A DNA stretch of 64,000 nt, taken from contig CM039504.1 in assembly GCA_022432975.1 (NCBI GenBank), forward strand, positions 4,127,459-4,191,458, written 5' to 3'. The DNA is from Begonia masoniana (lineage: Eukaryota > Streptophyta > Magnoliopsida > Cucurbitales > Begoniaceae). The number at the start of each line of letters is the position of its first letter. Positions within the stretch are counted from its first letter, which is position 1. The translations under genes and the position numbers were made by a program. Under the pieces are notes generated by a model. It was given only the letters and a program-made list of their open reading frames with translations. It was not told where the DNA came from and made no database searches. Positions 1 through 11,258 of this stretch are shown here, one piece after another.

Positions 1-1
1 G

Positions 2-589
2 GGTTTCCCATACGGAAGACTGATTACAAAGATAATGGAAAGAGCTGGAATGGTGCTTTCCAGAGGCGCGCAGAATATGCCTACCAGATCCACCGACCGA
101 TTTGACACCACTCATTTGACTCGAATGGGTCTTGTGGAGGAAAATGGTGTTTGGATTACAAAGAGCGCTCAGCAGGCATCCACCTCACAAGCAGTGCCGA
201 TGGAGGCTACTACATCAGCAGCATTGTCCCCGCACGAGGAGGAAGGTAGGCCCTGGGATATGAGACAGTTCACGCAGCAGATGCATGAGACGCAGCTGAA
301 AAACCACCAACAAATGTGGGAGGCGATGGAGGAGACAAACAGTCAGATGTATGAAATGCAGCAGGAAATACAATCGATACATCAGACACACCACGAGGAC
401 CTGCAACGTATTATAGAGGTAGAACAAAACCATCAACAAGAATTGCAACTCCTCAGAAGCTGGGCTGATGAGCAAGATGCCAGAAGGAGACGCCGTCGCA
501 GACGACATCAAAGACGAAGAGACAGAGAAAACGACGAAGCCGGTGACGGAGAAAACGACGAAGCCGGTGACGGAGATAATAATGAATAA
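2..589 (+). CDS. C-terminal part of a plant transposon-associated protein (partial)
   Basis: The reading frame is already open at base 2 and runs to a stop at 587-589, so the 5' part lies outside the window; a methionine at 35 is probably internal. The first residues (GFPYGRLITKI) resemble the end of the 'putative plant transposon protein' domain found in many plant mobile elements; this is recognition by eye. The middle (about residues 90-160) is glutamine- and glutamate-rich and probably coiled coil. It is followed by a run of eight or more arginines and an acidic tail in which a 24-bp unit, encoding ENDEAGDG, is repeated twice in tandem. It faces the MULE transposase tail to tail across 275 bp. 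Whether it belongs to the same element is unknown. No enzymatic function can be assigned. Confidence 0.5.
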   Translation, partial: GFPYGRLITKIMERAGMVLSRGAQNMPTRSTDRFDTTHLTRMGLVEENGVWITKSAQQASTSQAVPMEATTSAALSPHEEEGRPWDMRQFTQQMHETQLKNHQQMWEAMEETNSQMYEMQQEIQSIHQTHHEDLQRIIEVEQNHQQELQLLRSWADEQDARRRRRRRRHQRRRDRENDEAGDGENDEAGDGDNNE

Positions 590-864
590 ATTTTGAAAAT
601 TAGACTTGCGTGATGTTAATGTTATTAATTATATTTCAAAATATACTAAAATAATAAATTACAATTTGTATCACTTTTAAAAATTAACTAAATTAAATAT
701 TATTACACTACAATCATCTATTTCCTCTGCCGTGACGGTGCACCGAAGATTCCTGCACATAATGAAATAAAACTATAATTAAAAGAAATAATGTGTATTT
801 ATAAGAGAAATGTGGCTAAATGTACCTGTGTATTGTCAAATGTGTTGAAACCCATGAAAGTGTC
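590..864. other. AT-rich spacer between convergent transposon ORFs
   Basis: No coding potential is seen. The segment holds the 3' ends of the plus-strand ORF and of the minus-strand MULE transposase and is A/T rich. Confidence 0.5.
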
Positions 865-2963
865 TTACGAAGCCGCAGCGCCATAATTCGATCCTCTGGT
901 AGGACAAATGCGAGAATTATGCCCTACCTGCCGACATGTACGACATCTAATTGTGGCGTTCCTCCTACTCGCGCTCATTCTTGAGCTTGAAGGCTCGTCG
1001 GAATTTCGCACTCTTGTCTTTTTGGGCCTACCAGGTTGGCGTCTTCTTGTGGGTGGGAGGATTTTGTTCAAAGGTGTACCATCTGGGCCTATGGGCGGCG
1101 GCCACATTATTTGCCCGCCAATTGGATGAATATAGTGTGAATACATCTGCAGGTAAGTTACTCTGTGAAGTATTCGTGCACATACTGTTCCGGGTCAACT
1201 CTCATCTTTTGCATGCAGGGAATAGAATGGACGCACGGGATTCCAGTAAGCTCCCACCTGGTACATTGGCACACACAATTTTCCATGTCAACATCGAATT
1301 GTTCTAATCCGTTGTTGACCTCATATCGATAACCTCCCGTATGCTGGGCGCGCCAATATCCAGCTGCTTCCTTTAGCTTCGCAAGCTTGTTAATTATCTT
1401 AGGACACAGGAGGTGGTCTTCTTGGATCATCTTCTCATAATTTTTAACAATGCGAAACATCAATTTCTTTCGAATCCCGTCAAGCATGGTCAAAATTGGT
1501 TTGTTTCTGAGAGGCAACAACACTGCATTAAATAACTCGCACAGATTGTTTAAGCCCATATCGCACTTTGGAATGGAAGAGAATGCATGAGTCGCCCAAC
1601 GACGAGGATCTTCTTCTCGAAGATACGCTTCTGCCTCTGGGCTTATGTCACGTAATTTCCCCATTTCATGCTCGAAATATTCACTCGTGGGTGCTCTGGC
1701 CGCACTCCACATTAGATCTTTGTACGCATCGTCCCGAAATACGCTTTTGAAATTCTGGTACATATGTCGGAGGCAGAAGCGGTGTTCAGCATCTCGAAAT
1801 TGACGTTGCACAGCATTCTTCAACCCCTGAAATTTGAACAAATTACATCGCCAAAATAAAATAATATAATTATCACAAATGTTTTAAATAATAAATAGAA
1901 ATACAATATACCTTTTGTCGATCTGACATAATTGTCCACCCGCGTCCTGCTTCAGTTTCTAGGTCTCCCTTCAATAAATGCAAAAACCATTCCCATGAGT
2001 CTGTATACTCAGATTCGACGTTGGCAACAACAATGGGATATATTCCATCGTTGCCATCAATACCGACGGCTGTGAGTAATTGACCGAGACACGAGCCCTT
2101 CAGATGACATCCATCCAAACAGATTACAGGCCTACCGAACCGCAGTAAACCTGCCTTGCAAGCAGCCATGCACATATACAATCTTTTAAATACCATTGAA
2201 TTTTCGCCCGCTGGGGTACCATCAATTGCAACTGTGCTACCCGGATTTGATCTTAATAATTCGTTTCCATACGACCACTGTTGACTGTACTGTACGTCAC
2301 ACTTTCCTTCATTAATAGTTCGCGCTATGTTTCTTGCTCTTATAGTAATATTGTTTGAAATATCGACCATATGTTCCATCTTCACTGTCTCGACAATAGA
2401 ATGGATGGACCATGCAGGATCACTTTTGAACCTAGGCAAGTACTTATTTGCCACCCATTTTGCACTAGCGTTAGAATTCTCTATTTGCCTTGAACAATTG
2501 TGAACGTTGGTAAAGGTCGATATATGAAAAGTGAGCTCATTTTGCATCTGTGCAGCATATAATCGCCACGGACATTGATCTACGCAAACAGCTATCAGTC
2601 GCTACGGGTACATTTCTCGAAACTTATACCGTAACCTTCTTTCACAGAATATTCGACTATTTCATCCTTGATAGCTTTTATCGAAGTATATCGTTTACCC
2701 ACATGTAATCCTATGCTTGATATTAGGACACTTATCGGTCTGCTTACTACCTCCTCGTCATCCGAGCCGATCGGTGTCCGAAGGTCGTTGTCCAGAGTTC
2801 CGGAGGTTGCATACAATTGTATTTCTTCATTTTCATCTAGTTGGTCAAATGCTTGTATCTCACCATATGCAGGTGCAGCATCCATCATCCAATCATTATC
2901 AGCATTAGAATGTACTAACTCATTTAAATCAATTGATCTACTTGAATCTGAATTTGAATCCAT
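865..2963 (-). pseudogene. MuDR/MULE (mudrA-type) transposase, frameshifted
   Basis: Read on the minus strand from ATG 2963. An acidic N-terminus (DSNSDSSRSIDLNEL) is followed by the MuDR DNA-binding region, the MULE DDE domain (ICLDGCHLKG, IMSDRQKG, then CELFN carrying the Glu), a SWIM zinc finger (CVCQC...GIPCVH) and a C-terminal CCHC knuckle (CRTCRQVGHNSRIC). A GT-AG intron (about 1827-1911) joins SDRQK to GLKNAV. Two 1-bp frameshifts break the frame, near 2598 (after KCTR) and near 1158 (after EYFTE), so the gene is dead as read. Domain order and size fit a complete mudrA protein. A solo LTR sits 83 bp upstream of the ATG, and a relic of a second copy lies at 6763-6990. Confidence 0.88.
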
Positions 2964-3046
2964 GGTCGTCGCTAATGTCTACAAATATCACGAGAGCAAT
3001 TAAACATTGTACTAGAACTTATAACGACAAAATAGACTAAAACATG

Positions 3047-3399
3047 TGTAATATCCGGCTCGTACGGATTTTTGAGAATATTATTATTATATTATTCGAT
3101 GGCATTTTTGTAAATATGTCAAATCAGGTCCGTTTTACGAAAAGAAAGCGTCAAGACGGTCCTAACAATTAATAGGAATTTTAAAGAATTTACGAGAATT
3201 TTCGGAATAATAACGCTATATTCCGGGTAATTACGTTTCTCGTAATATAATTTTAGTAAAAATAGTAAACGAGTTCCGATTTGCGAACGGACAGTTTTAA
3301 TAGAACCCAGATAATAAGTTGGATTTATTGGCGAAATAAGAAATTCGAAACGGTTGAAAACACGAGAAGTAGTGACGTTCAATAAAATAGAATATTAGG

Positions 3400-3435
<36 letters not shown>

Positions 3436-5943
3436 AAATAAATAAAAACAAACGACAGAATGATTTTGAACCATTCTGTCGTTCGCCCGAGCCCGACGCC
3501 GAAGACAGGGGAGGCGACGCGAGCGACGATCGACGAGAACCACCGGCGATTTCCGGCGCCCTCCAGCCAGACGACGGCGACGACCAGTCTCCGGCCTGAC
3601 TCCGCGCACGAACCGATCAAGTAGGCTCGGTTTTCTTCTTTTTCGGCTCGGTTTGGGGCTGGCGGTGGCGAGCTCGATTGAGCTCCGATCGCCGGCCGTT
3701 TTCGGTCACTTCCGGCGTGGGTTTGCCAACCCTTGCGCCTGCTATTATTGATTGGCCGTGGATTGCTCAATTTGAGCGAATTTCAGTGAATCCCGAATTG
3801 GGGATTTCGGGTTTTCCGGTTTAAAACCTTAAATTCTCTTTGGATTATACTAATTGGATGTTAGGATAGTTGATTGGTGTTGAATCGGAGGTGAATCGAT
3901 AAAAAATCGAAAAGGGGAATTTTCCCGATTTAGGGCACTTCGGGTTTTTGATTGTAATTCGGTATTTTCGATTAATTTAGGCTAATTAAGGCTAATTGGG
4001 ATTGATTGGTGTGGGAATTGATGGAATTTGATGAAAAATTGGAAAGAGAGAAATTTTCGATTAAGGGCAGTTTCGGGTTTTTGATAAATTGACCTAGCTC
4101 CGGTCGTTTGTTTTTAAATTTCTTTTGGCATATTAAAATAGGTTATTAGAGGAGTACGTGGCCGCTGGAATCGTTCGATTCCGATAACCGACGCAAAAGT
4201 TATACACGTTTGAGTTTCGGGTCGGTTTTTACCAAACCCAAAATAGTGGCCCGTTTAGTTATGTTTTAGTTCGATTAGATTAGAAATAGTAGTTTGTGAG
4301 TAAATTGGTGAATGTAAGCATGATGTTAATGAAGCTCGAATGTTTGTCATAGGTCGAGCCATAGGTGAAGTTTCTTGCCAAAAATCAGCGAGCTACGGAC
4401 GACAAGTAAGTTCTCGTGATCTTCTCTGGCCGATTGGCCTACACCGTACTTCGATGTAGCGTCGAGGATCTCAATGGATTGTTTGTTTTAAATTGCTTTG
4501 GTTGGGTAGATAGGTTTATAATTGTTATAGGTTATTCTAATTTGGTCTTGATGGTATGCATGTTGGTTGTTTAGTTTATGTTCATATCTGCTCATGCATC
4601 ACGTGTTTTTAAAGATCATGAAAAATGAATTTCTGCACGATGTTTTAAAGTAAATGCAAAGAAAAGTTTAAATGACCCTTTGGTATATAGTTTAAATGGC
4701 CCGTCGGTATACAGTTTATAGCAAAGCAAAGCAAAGCAAAGTAAAGAAACGTTTACATGACCCTTCGGTATATAGTTAAATGGCCCATCGGTATACAATT
4801 TATAGCAAAGTAAAGCAAAGAAATCGGTATACAGTTTATAGCAAAGCAAAGTAAAGAAATCGGTATATAGTTTAAATGGCCCGTCGGTATACAGTTTATA
4901 GCAAAGCAAAGTAAAGAAACGTTTACATGACCCTTCGGTATATAGTTAAATGGCCCATCAGTATACAATTTATAGCAAAGTAAAGCAAAGAAATCGGTAT
5001 ACAGTTTATAGCAAAGCAAAGTAAAGAAATCGGTATATAGTTTATAGCAAAGCAAAGCAAAGTAAAGTAAAGTAAAGTAAAGTAAAGAAAACAATGCATG
5101 ATTTACAGATTCATATGCACAGCACGCATTTGCATTTACTAGAGCTTACTGAGATTTTTATCTCATAGATGTCTGTATGGTGTAGGTGATCCCGTTACAG
5201 GTGACTACGAGATCCCTCCACCCGAGGAGTGATGGCAGTTGACGGAGGATGATGCTCGCGGCAGTGTGCTGGCGCAGTCGATGCTCAACCGACCCGTGGG
5301 GACGTATGTATAGATTTTGGGGTTATTGAGATGTTTTGGACTGAGAGTTGTATAGACATTTTAGGATGCTTGGTTCTGGTAGTTGATAGGTTTACTTTTG
5401 AGGTTTTAAACGTTTTGGAAACCTGTTTTTATAAACTGTTTTAGTAAAATTTTCATTGGAATATGTTTAGATGGTTTGATTCGGGTTAGTGGATAAAATG
5501 GGTTTTGATGTTTTGATAGACTTGTTTTATAAAACGTTTTGTTAAGGTTTTTATCTAAAGTTTAATGGAACTGCTTGGTATTTTCTTTTGAAACAGGAAG
5601 GATATGTCACACTTTTAAACAGAACCATGCAGTTCGTTTTCATGGAAATGTACTTCATTTTAATCGTGTTTAGAGTCGGTTTTGGACAGAGTTACGAGAA
5701 CGTATGAATGTTTGGAAAGTTTATGTAAAATGTATAATTGAAATGGAGATAGAAATGATATTGTGAAGAAGTGATAAGTTGATAAATTGAGGAATGATAG
5801 AAGGTTGAGTGGTTTTATGTAAACTGTTTTTGTATGATAAATGAATTTTCTTTAAAGGTTTTCGAGGATGTTTTTAATTGATTTAGAGGCTTAAAAAGAA
5901 AAATTTCGTACGGGAAATTAGGAATAGTATGAGGGTCGTTACA
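3047..5943. mobile_element. 2.9-kb solo LTR, probably Ty3/Gypsy, with TSD
   Basis: The segment starts TGTAATATCC and ends GGTCGTTACA, so it has TG...CA termini with a short inverted repeat (TGTAA/TTACA). It is flanked by identical 5-bp direct repeats ACATG at 3042-3046 and 5944-5948, the expected target duplication. It contains no gag-pol coding; the ORFs inside are shadows of simple repeats. It includes a (TTA)n tract near 3400-3430, a GC-rich block (3480-3730), a 170-bp tandem array (4670-5092) and AT-rich 3' sequence. A lone LTR flanked by a TSD is the usual product of LTR-LTR recombination. It interrupts the 5' side of the MULE. Assignment to Gypsy rests on LTR size and terminal sequence only. 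Confidence 0.82.
4670..5092 (+). repeat. Tandem array inside the solo LTR
   Basis: A composite unit of about 170 bp is repeated: CGTTTACATGACCCTTCGG occurs at about 4749 and again at about 4919. Each unit is built from shorter pieces (CGGTATA..AGTTTA plus GCAAAGTAAAG stretches). The array ends in (GTAAA)n near 5060-5090. The derived ORFs are low-complexity artefacts. Confidence 0.85.
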
Positions 5944-5948
5944 ACATG

Positions 5949-6475
5949 TATCATTAATATTAAAAAAATATTTTAATATTATGACAAAATATGTTAAATA
6001 AATATAAATATTAAAAAATTATATGTCATGAAACGGTAATAATGATACTTACTTGACAAGTGTAATTCCCAGGAAATATTGTACTGGACAATCTCCTTAG
6101 ACAGAATTACTTGGTTACTTTTCCAAGTAAGTTCCCAGGAAAAGCTGGATGAGTCAGAAACAGACCCACTTAATTCCAGTCTCCTTAGACAGAACTTACT
6201 TACACCGCGTGAAAATAAATTACCTGAAAAAAAAATAATCAATAACCAAAAATTAAAATTTAAAAATATAGTAAATAAAATAAAATAAAAAAATATAAAT
6301 AATCAATAGCCAAAAATTAAAATTTAAAAATTTAGTAAATAAAATAAAATAAAAAATATATTTATACCTTTTCAAGAAAAATATCCTCCGAGTAGATTAT
6401 GAGAGAATATGAGTAGATAAGAGAGATTTTGGATGTGTGAATTTGATCGGGGGGATTGAGATTTTTATAGTGAGG
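5949..6475. other. AT-rich MULE-flank sequence
   Basis: This is non-coding sequence between the solo LTR and the first palindrome. It contains two copies of a CTCCTTAGACAGAA motif (near 6091 and 6181) and the 64-bp tandem pair listed separately. It was contiguous with the MULE 5' region before the LTR inserted. Confidence 0.5.
6237..6360. repeat. 64-bp AT-rich tandem duplication
   Basis: Copy 1 (6237-6300) and copy 2 (6301-6360) are nearly identical (AATCAATA.CCAAAAATT...), with period 64. Confidence 0.8.
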
Positions 6476-7705
6476 GAGTGGCCGGCTGGTCTGCTCTGAC
6501 TGGCCGGCCTCTCCCCTATTTTTTTACTAAAAAAATTCGGAGAGGCCGGCTGGTCGTCGGACCAGCCGGCCTCTTCCTTTTGGGAATAATAAAAAAATAT
6601 TTTTTTGTTTTAATTGTTTTTTTATTTTTTATTTTTACTGATACATAAATTAAAAGAAATAATAAATCATTACGTAAATTAAAAGAAATAATAAATAATT
6701 ACAATCCTCATTGCATCATAATTAATCAATAATTACAATCATAATTAATAATCAATAATTTACATTTTCAACAACCCTAACACAACTATGAGAATCGATA
6801 AAACTCTTTATTTCATAAGTTTGCTTGTTTTCCATCCGTGTCGCATGTAGTCGCCATCCACAACCTTCTATGCATTTAGCCGTCAGTCGTCGTTTATCGC
6901 ATTGATAGAATTTGATGCTATATCCATTTCGTAACGAATATTCAATTATTTCGTTTTTAATTTCCTACATACAATTATATTTCTTTCCCAAATAAAAATT
7001 CATCGACACTTCTTTAAAAAAAAATTACCTTCGTTCTCTGGAGGAGGAGAGGAGAAATATATGTTTGAAGTTGTGAATTTGAGCAATTTTTATAGGGGAA
7101 GAGTGGCCGGCTGGTTTTCGGACCAGCCGGCCTCTACTTTATGTTCTAATAAAAAACAAAACAAAAATTTTTTAAAAAACAAAAACAGAATTTTTTTAAT
7201 AAAAAACTGAATTTTTTTAAATAAAAAAAGAGGAGAGGCCGGCTGGTCCGAAGAGCAGCCGGCCTCTCCTTCACTTTTTTTATATAAAAAAAAGATGAGA
7301 GGCCGGCTGGTCCGACGACCAGCCGGCCTCTACTTTATGTTTTAATAAAAAACATAACATAACTTTTTTTAATAAAAAAAGAATTTTTTAAATAAAAAAA
7401 GAGGAGAGGCCGGCTGGTCTTCGAACCAGCCGGCCTCCCCTTTACTTTTTAATAAAAAAAAATGAGAGGCCGGCTGGTCCTCGGACCAGCCAGCCTCTCT
7501 TTTATTTAAAAAAAAAAATAACTTTTTAAATAAAAAAAAGTGAGAGGCCGGCTGGTCCGCTTTTATTTTTTAATAAAAAATTAATTTCTTAAATAAAAAA
7601 AGAGAGAGGCCGGCTGGTCGTCGGACCAGCCGGCCTCTCTTTTATATTTTTTAGTAAAAATATTATTTTTTTAAATAAAAAAAGAGAGAGGCTAGCTGGT
7701 CTGAC
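6476..7705. repeat. Array of GC-rich palindromes (hairpins) in AT-rich spacers
   Basis: Ten copies of a motif with arm GAGAGGCCGGCTGGTC occur near 6476, 6538, 7101, 7232, 7297, 7403, 7464, 7542 (half), 7602 and 7684 (half). Eight of them have both arms, separated by a 2-8 nt loop such as GTCG or CTCG. Spacers are T/A-rich, mostly 20-80 bp, many containing TTTAATAAAAAA. Arm mutations are few and some are asymmetric. The array is interrupted by a MULE N-terminal relic. It lies upstream of the transposase gene in the same position as a second palindrome set at 36776-37108. Confidence 0.92.
6763..6990 (-). pseudogene. MULE N-terminal DNA-binding domain relic
   Basis: The minus-strand translation gives NGYSIKFYQCDKRRLTAKC then GCGWRLHATRMENKQTYEIK and SFIDSHSC, a MuDR N-terminal domain closely matching the fragment at 36156-36392. 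Only this domain survives, and the coding is broken on both sides. It shows that at least two related MULE 5' ends are nested here. Confidence 0.8.
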
Positions 7706-7997
7706 TAAAACCAAATCTTTGTCCCTTTTTTGCCTATTTTCGAAACCTCTTTCTTTTTTTGCATTTTTCCCTAAAATTAATATTACGCGCTATCTATGCA
7801 ATCTCATCAGACCATGTGTTGATTACTCGTGGTCAATGTTTTTCAAGAACAAATCATTCATCTTTGCAAAAAGACATTAATAATCAATTGATTTACAACG
7901 CCTCGCTCAGTTTCACACTTCACAGTTTGATTCTATTCTAAACAGTTAATATTTTATTCACAATTTAGAACCGAGAACCCACGTATCGACGGTTCTT
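7706..7997. other. Possible MULE terminus and JGB 3' flank
   Basis: The strand reads GCATTTTTCCC up to 7771. On the opposite strand this is GGGAAAAATGC, a plausible MULE TIR end, followed by TAAAATTAA, which could be one copy of a 9-bp TSD. The other end is not in the window. The rest is the 3' flank of the WD40 gene, with no further gene seen. Confidence 0.35.
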
Positions 7998-9409
7998 CTA
8001 ACCCATCATTGCCGGAGAGAAAGGAAAGTTGGCTCGCCCCAACTCCGGTGATTGCTCCGATACTCGCCACACTTTAACCGACCTATCCAAGCTCCCACTG
8101 TAGACCACCCACTTCCCATCATCACCCTTCTTTGTCCTTGTCACCCCCGATCTTTCCCACGGATCGTCCTCGTCCTCGTCGTCAACCGCCAAGCACTTCA
8201 CCGGCCCGTTATGGCCGGTGAGTATTGACAAGCAAGTGTGGGACCCACTTCCCTCTTCCCTCTTCCACACGCAAATATTCTTATCGGCGGACCCACTGAT
8301 AACCAACCGTCCCGCCGTCGATAAGCACAGAACCGCCAGCTTGTGCCCCCGAAGAGTTCCACCGTGGGACAAATGCTTCGCCCCCTCCCAAAAATTCACC
8401 AATCCGTCAGACGATCCGCAGTACAGCACCGCTGACGAACGGTTTATTGCCAATGCCGTAACCGCACTGTCCTGCTTCAGCAACAACTGGACTAAAAAAT
8501 GCTTCGTCTTTCTCCCATGCAACTCTCTCCGCCATACCTTCACCGTCCCGTCGGCAGATCCGGTAAAAACCAAACTATCAAAACCTGAAACGACGGAATT
8601 CACGGCGTCATCATGAGCGGCGATGGACTCCAAAAATTTCGAGTTCGCGACTCGCCAGACCTTCACTGATTTATCCCATGACCCTGTGTATAAAAGCCCC
8701 TGCTCTTTGTTTAAGCTGATGCATGAAATCGCATCAAAATGCTGTATCTGAAGAACGTTCCGATGGCGGCGGACCTCGACGTAATTCTTCGGGTTCATAG
8801 ACTTTTTGAAAAAGTCTTTGAACGACGGTAAGCTCCCGATGCGCTTGTGGTTAGTCCAGTTTTTCGGCGAGGGCGAAAGCCTCCATACACGGATCTTCCC
8901 GTCTTGGTGGCCCGTGAAGATCCTCTCGCCGCAGACAACAATGGCTTTCACCAAACCACTGTTTGATTTGAAACCGGCGAATTCTTTCAAATTCTTCCAA
9001 ACCCGAATGTTTTGCTGTCGGATCCCGTGTATAGCAAGTCTCCAGAAATGGCTAGGGAATATACATGCCCTTCTTCTCTTACCAGAGAGCCGATAAGGCC
9101 ATTGCAAGGGAGACTCTCATCGAAATAATCGAATGGCGATGGTACTATCCATGGTGATTTGGTAAACGGAGATGCTTGGTTCCACGGGGACTGTAGATAC
9201 GGCGAGTAGTCACCTCTTGCTGGCGACGGCGAACTATTGTGGTACGCCGGACTTGCGCCTGAAATACTGCTGCGGGAATACTCACTGGTGTTTCTCCGCT
9301 GGTTGGAAACATCCATTCCAGCAGCAGAAGAAGCATAAGGATCAGATTCTAATAAATCTCCGAATTTCTGCCGGCGACGATTGCCGGCTCCGGAATTTTC
9401 GTTTCTCAT
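7998..9409 (-). CDS. JGB: JINGUBANG-like WD40 repeat protein, with a 1-bp frameshift
   Basis: This intronless gene encodes about 469 aa once the frame is bridged. The start is ATG 9409 (MRNENSGAG): a farther upstream ATG would overlap the TATA box. The stop TAG is at 7998-8000. A Ser-rich N-terminus is followed by seven WD40 repeats ending in IRVWKN, IRVWRL, VKVWRV, VKVWRR, VNFWEG, ICVWKR and VKVWRV. Length, lack of introns and the C-terminal tail match plant JINGUBANG proteins; the Arabidopsis member restrains pollen germination. The frame shifts at 9010-9013, where the coding strand has AAAA and five A would restore SDSKNIRVW. This is either a real lesion or a homopolymer sequencing error; everything else is intact. 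Confidence 0.85.
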
Positions 9410-9519
9410 CACAATTACCAACTGGACAAAATGGTAAACGGTGGAGAAAAAAATGGAAGGTTTTTCAGAGATTGAAATAAAAAAATGGAAAGGACTCGAG
9501 GAGAGCGGGCGGTGCGTCA

Positions 9520-9530
9520 TTATATATAGA
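9520..9530 (-). promoter_or_regulatory. TATA box of the JGB-like gene
   Basis: TATATATA lies on the minus strand about 110 bp upstream of ATG 9409. It supports that start and a transcription start near 9490. Confidence 0.55.
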
Positions 9531-9563
9531 TGGACGTTGAAAATGGTTGATGCGGGAGACTGA

Positions 9564-9569
9564 CACGTG
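9564..9569 (-). promoter_or_regulatory. G-box/ABRE-like CACGTG
   Basis: CACGTG sits within CCACGTGTC on the minus strand, about 35 bp upstream of the TATA box. This is the core bound by plant bZIP/bHLH factors; its function here is inferred from position. Confidence 0.45.
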
Positions 9570-11258
9570 GAGGAAGTGGAAATTGTAGTTATAGAGCGAA
9601 AAACCGGGACTACCGGTTACAAGGTAGACGGATCTAGTTGGGATTGGGTGGAAATAGACGTTAAATGTAAAAAGGATAAGATTAAAACTTGTTTAATGCG
9701 GCGTTTCAGACTCATTGACTGTCGTTTTGACTTTCTTCATCCCCCTTGACAGCCTAGATCAGACGTGGCGTTTGACCTTTCATCTGGTCATCCATGATTT
9801 GGTCACGAGTTTCTCAATCTTCTTATTTCGCCATCCCAATTAAGCATCTAGGTTTTTTATTTTATTTTTTATTTTATTTTCTTAATTAATTCGGAACACA
9901 TTCAAACAAAGTAATTAGATAGTAAATTTCATTAATTAGGCGGCTAGTGACGAGTTATCCAATTAGAGTTGTCGAAATATAAAACCCTGTCTAAGAAGAG
10001 ATCGTGCGTGAGAAAGACTTTCCAATTTCAACTCACAAAACCCAGCAGGTAGCCGACGCGTAATACTTTTTCTTGACAAAGCAAACATTCTTGACCAATT
10101 CTCTTTGGCCGCGTGTCTTGCTTTTGATTGTACAAGAAGCTTGTCGACTTTATCTGACATCTGGATGGCCTACTTGGCCCCACATTATTAAATGTTTGTT
10201 TTTAAATCATAATTTATGGTAATTTTTTTAATTAATATCAATTATTCTAGTTTCTTCTAAATTGTATAACTATTTTTATTTACTTGGAAAAAAAATAAAA
10301 CACGTCAATTTTATAGAGTTTGAATAAAAGTAGACAGCTTTGGGCAATAGTTTGGCCATGAAAATAATAAGAATATTTATTCTTTAATTATATTTTTATA
10401 TGATAATTACGTGTCATTTATTAATTAATATAAATTGTAAATATTAAAAATAAATTTTTAATTATACTAATTAATTTTTGTCACATTATTGTATAAGATT
10501 AAAATATAAAATCAGATGATAAAATAATAAGTAATCACGAATTAATGGTAGGAGCAAATGTCATGAGAAAGATGAAAATAGAACTCTAATTAAAATAAAT
10601 AAATTTGATTAAGGAAAGATGACGTCTTTAATGCTTCGTGCTTACGTCAACGTGTAGATATACTTCGACGTATGAAGATCAGCCACGTAATTTAGAAACA
10701 TCGTATCAAACGTAGAATTGTAGACGACACGTGTTGCGCTGTTTGTCTTTCATATTAACCCAATATGAAAAGAGTAATGGTGCCTAATATTATTATTATA
10801 TTTTATTCGTGGAGAGAGTAAAATTTGGTAATCGGATTTGGACTGAAGCAAGTTCCTGCTTATTAGCCACGTTGATAATCAGCTTACCTATATTTTTTTT
10901 TTTAAATAAAAAAATAGTTGGAAGAATTATAAAGTTTGTAATATAATATTATTATATTATATGGTTTGGTGAAGCGTACCAACACATTATAATTTAATTT
11001 CAAATTCAGTACCATTATTGTATGATGGAATAACTTTATTATCCCGACCGACAATGTGGAGTAAGAGGTTAAGGGATTGTTGAACTAGTTGATTGTGGTT
11101 GAAGCAAGTGTGTCTCTTCTGATCATGTTTTCGAATAGTCGCTCACACTCTAGGGAGATTTCGCTAAAATGTACTATAACAAAACACTAATAACTCTATG
11201 CGTTAAAGATAAGTGTAACTCGTGTCTAAACATAATAAAAAGAAAACAACAATAAAAG
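9570..11258. other. AT-rich intergenic sequence
   Basis: No gene is supported; short ORFs lack recognisable domains. An ACACGTGT palindrome lies near 10727. The region probably contains distal promoter sequence for the JGB-like gene. Confidence 0.4.

Noticed and set aside
3297..3770. 157-codon minus-strand ORF in the solo LTR
   Set aside because: It runs through a (TTA)n tract into GC-rich LTR sequence and has no domain; likely spurious.
4616..5094. Minus-strand ORFs with repeated LLCYKLYTDG-like units
   Set aside because: These are shadows of the 170-bp tandem array in the solo LTR, with no intron, promoter or homology support.
6476..7705. CRISPR-like spacing of repeats
   Set aside because: The repeats are palindromes with AT-rich, low-complexity spacers in a eukaryotic genome next to a MULE; there are no cas genes.
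9567..9749. 60-codon ORF upstream of the JGB-like gene
   Set aside because: It overlaps the promoter and G-box of a divergently read gene and has no homology signal.
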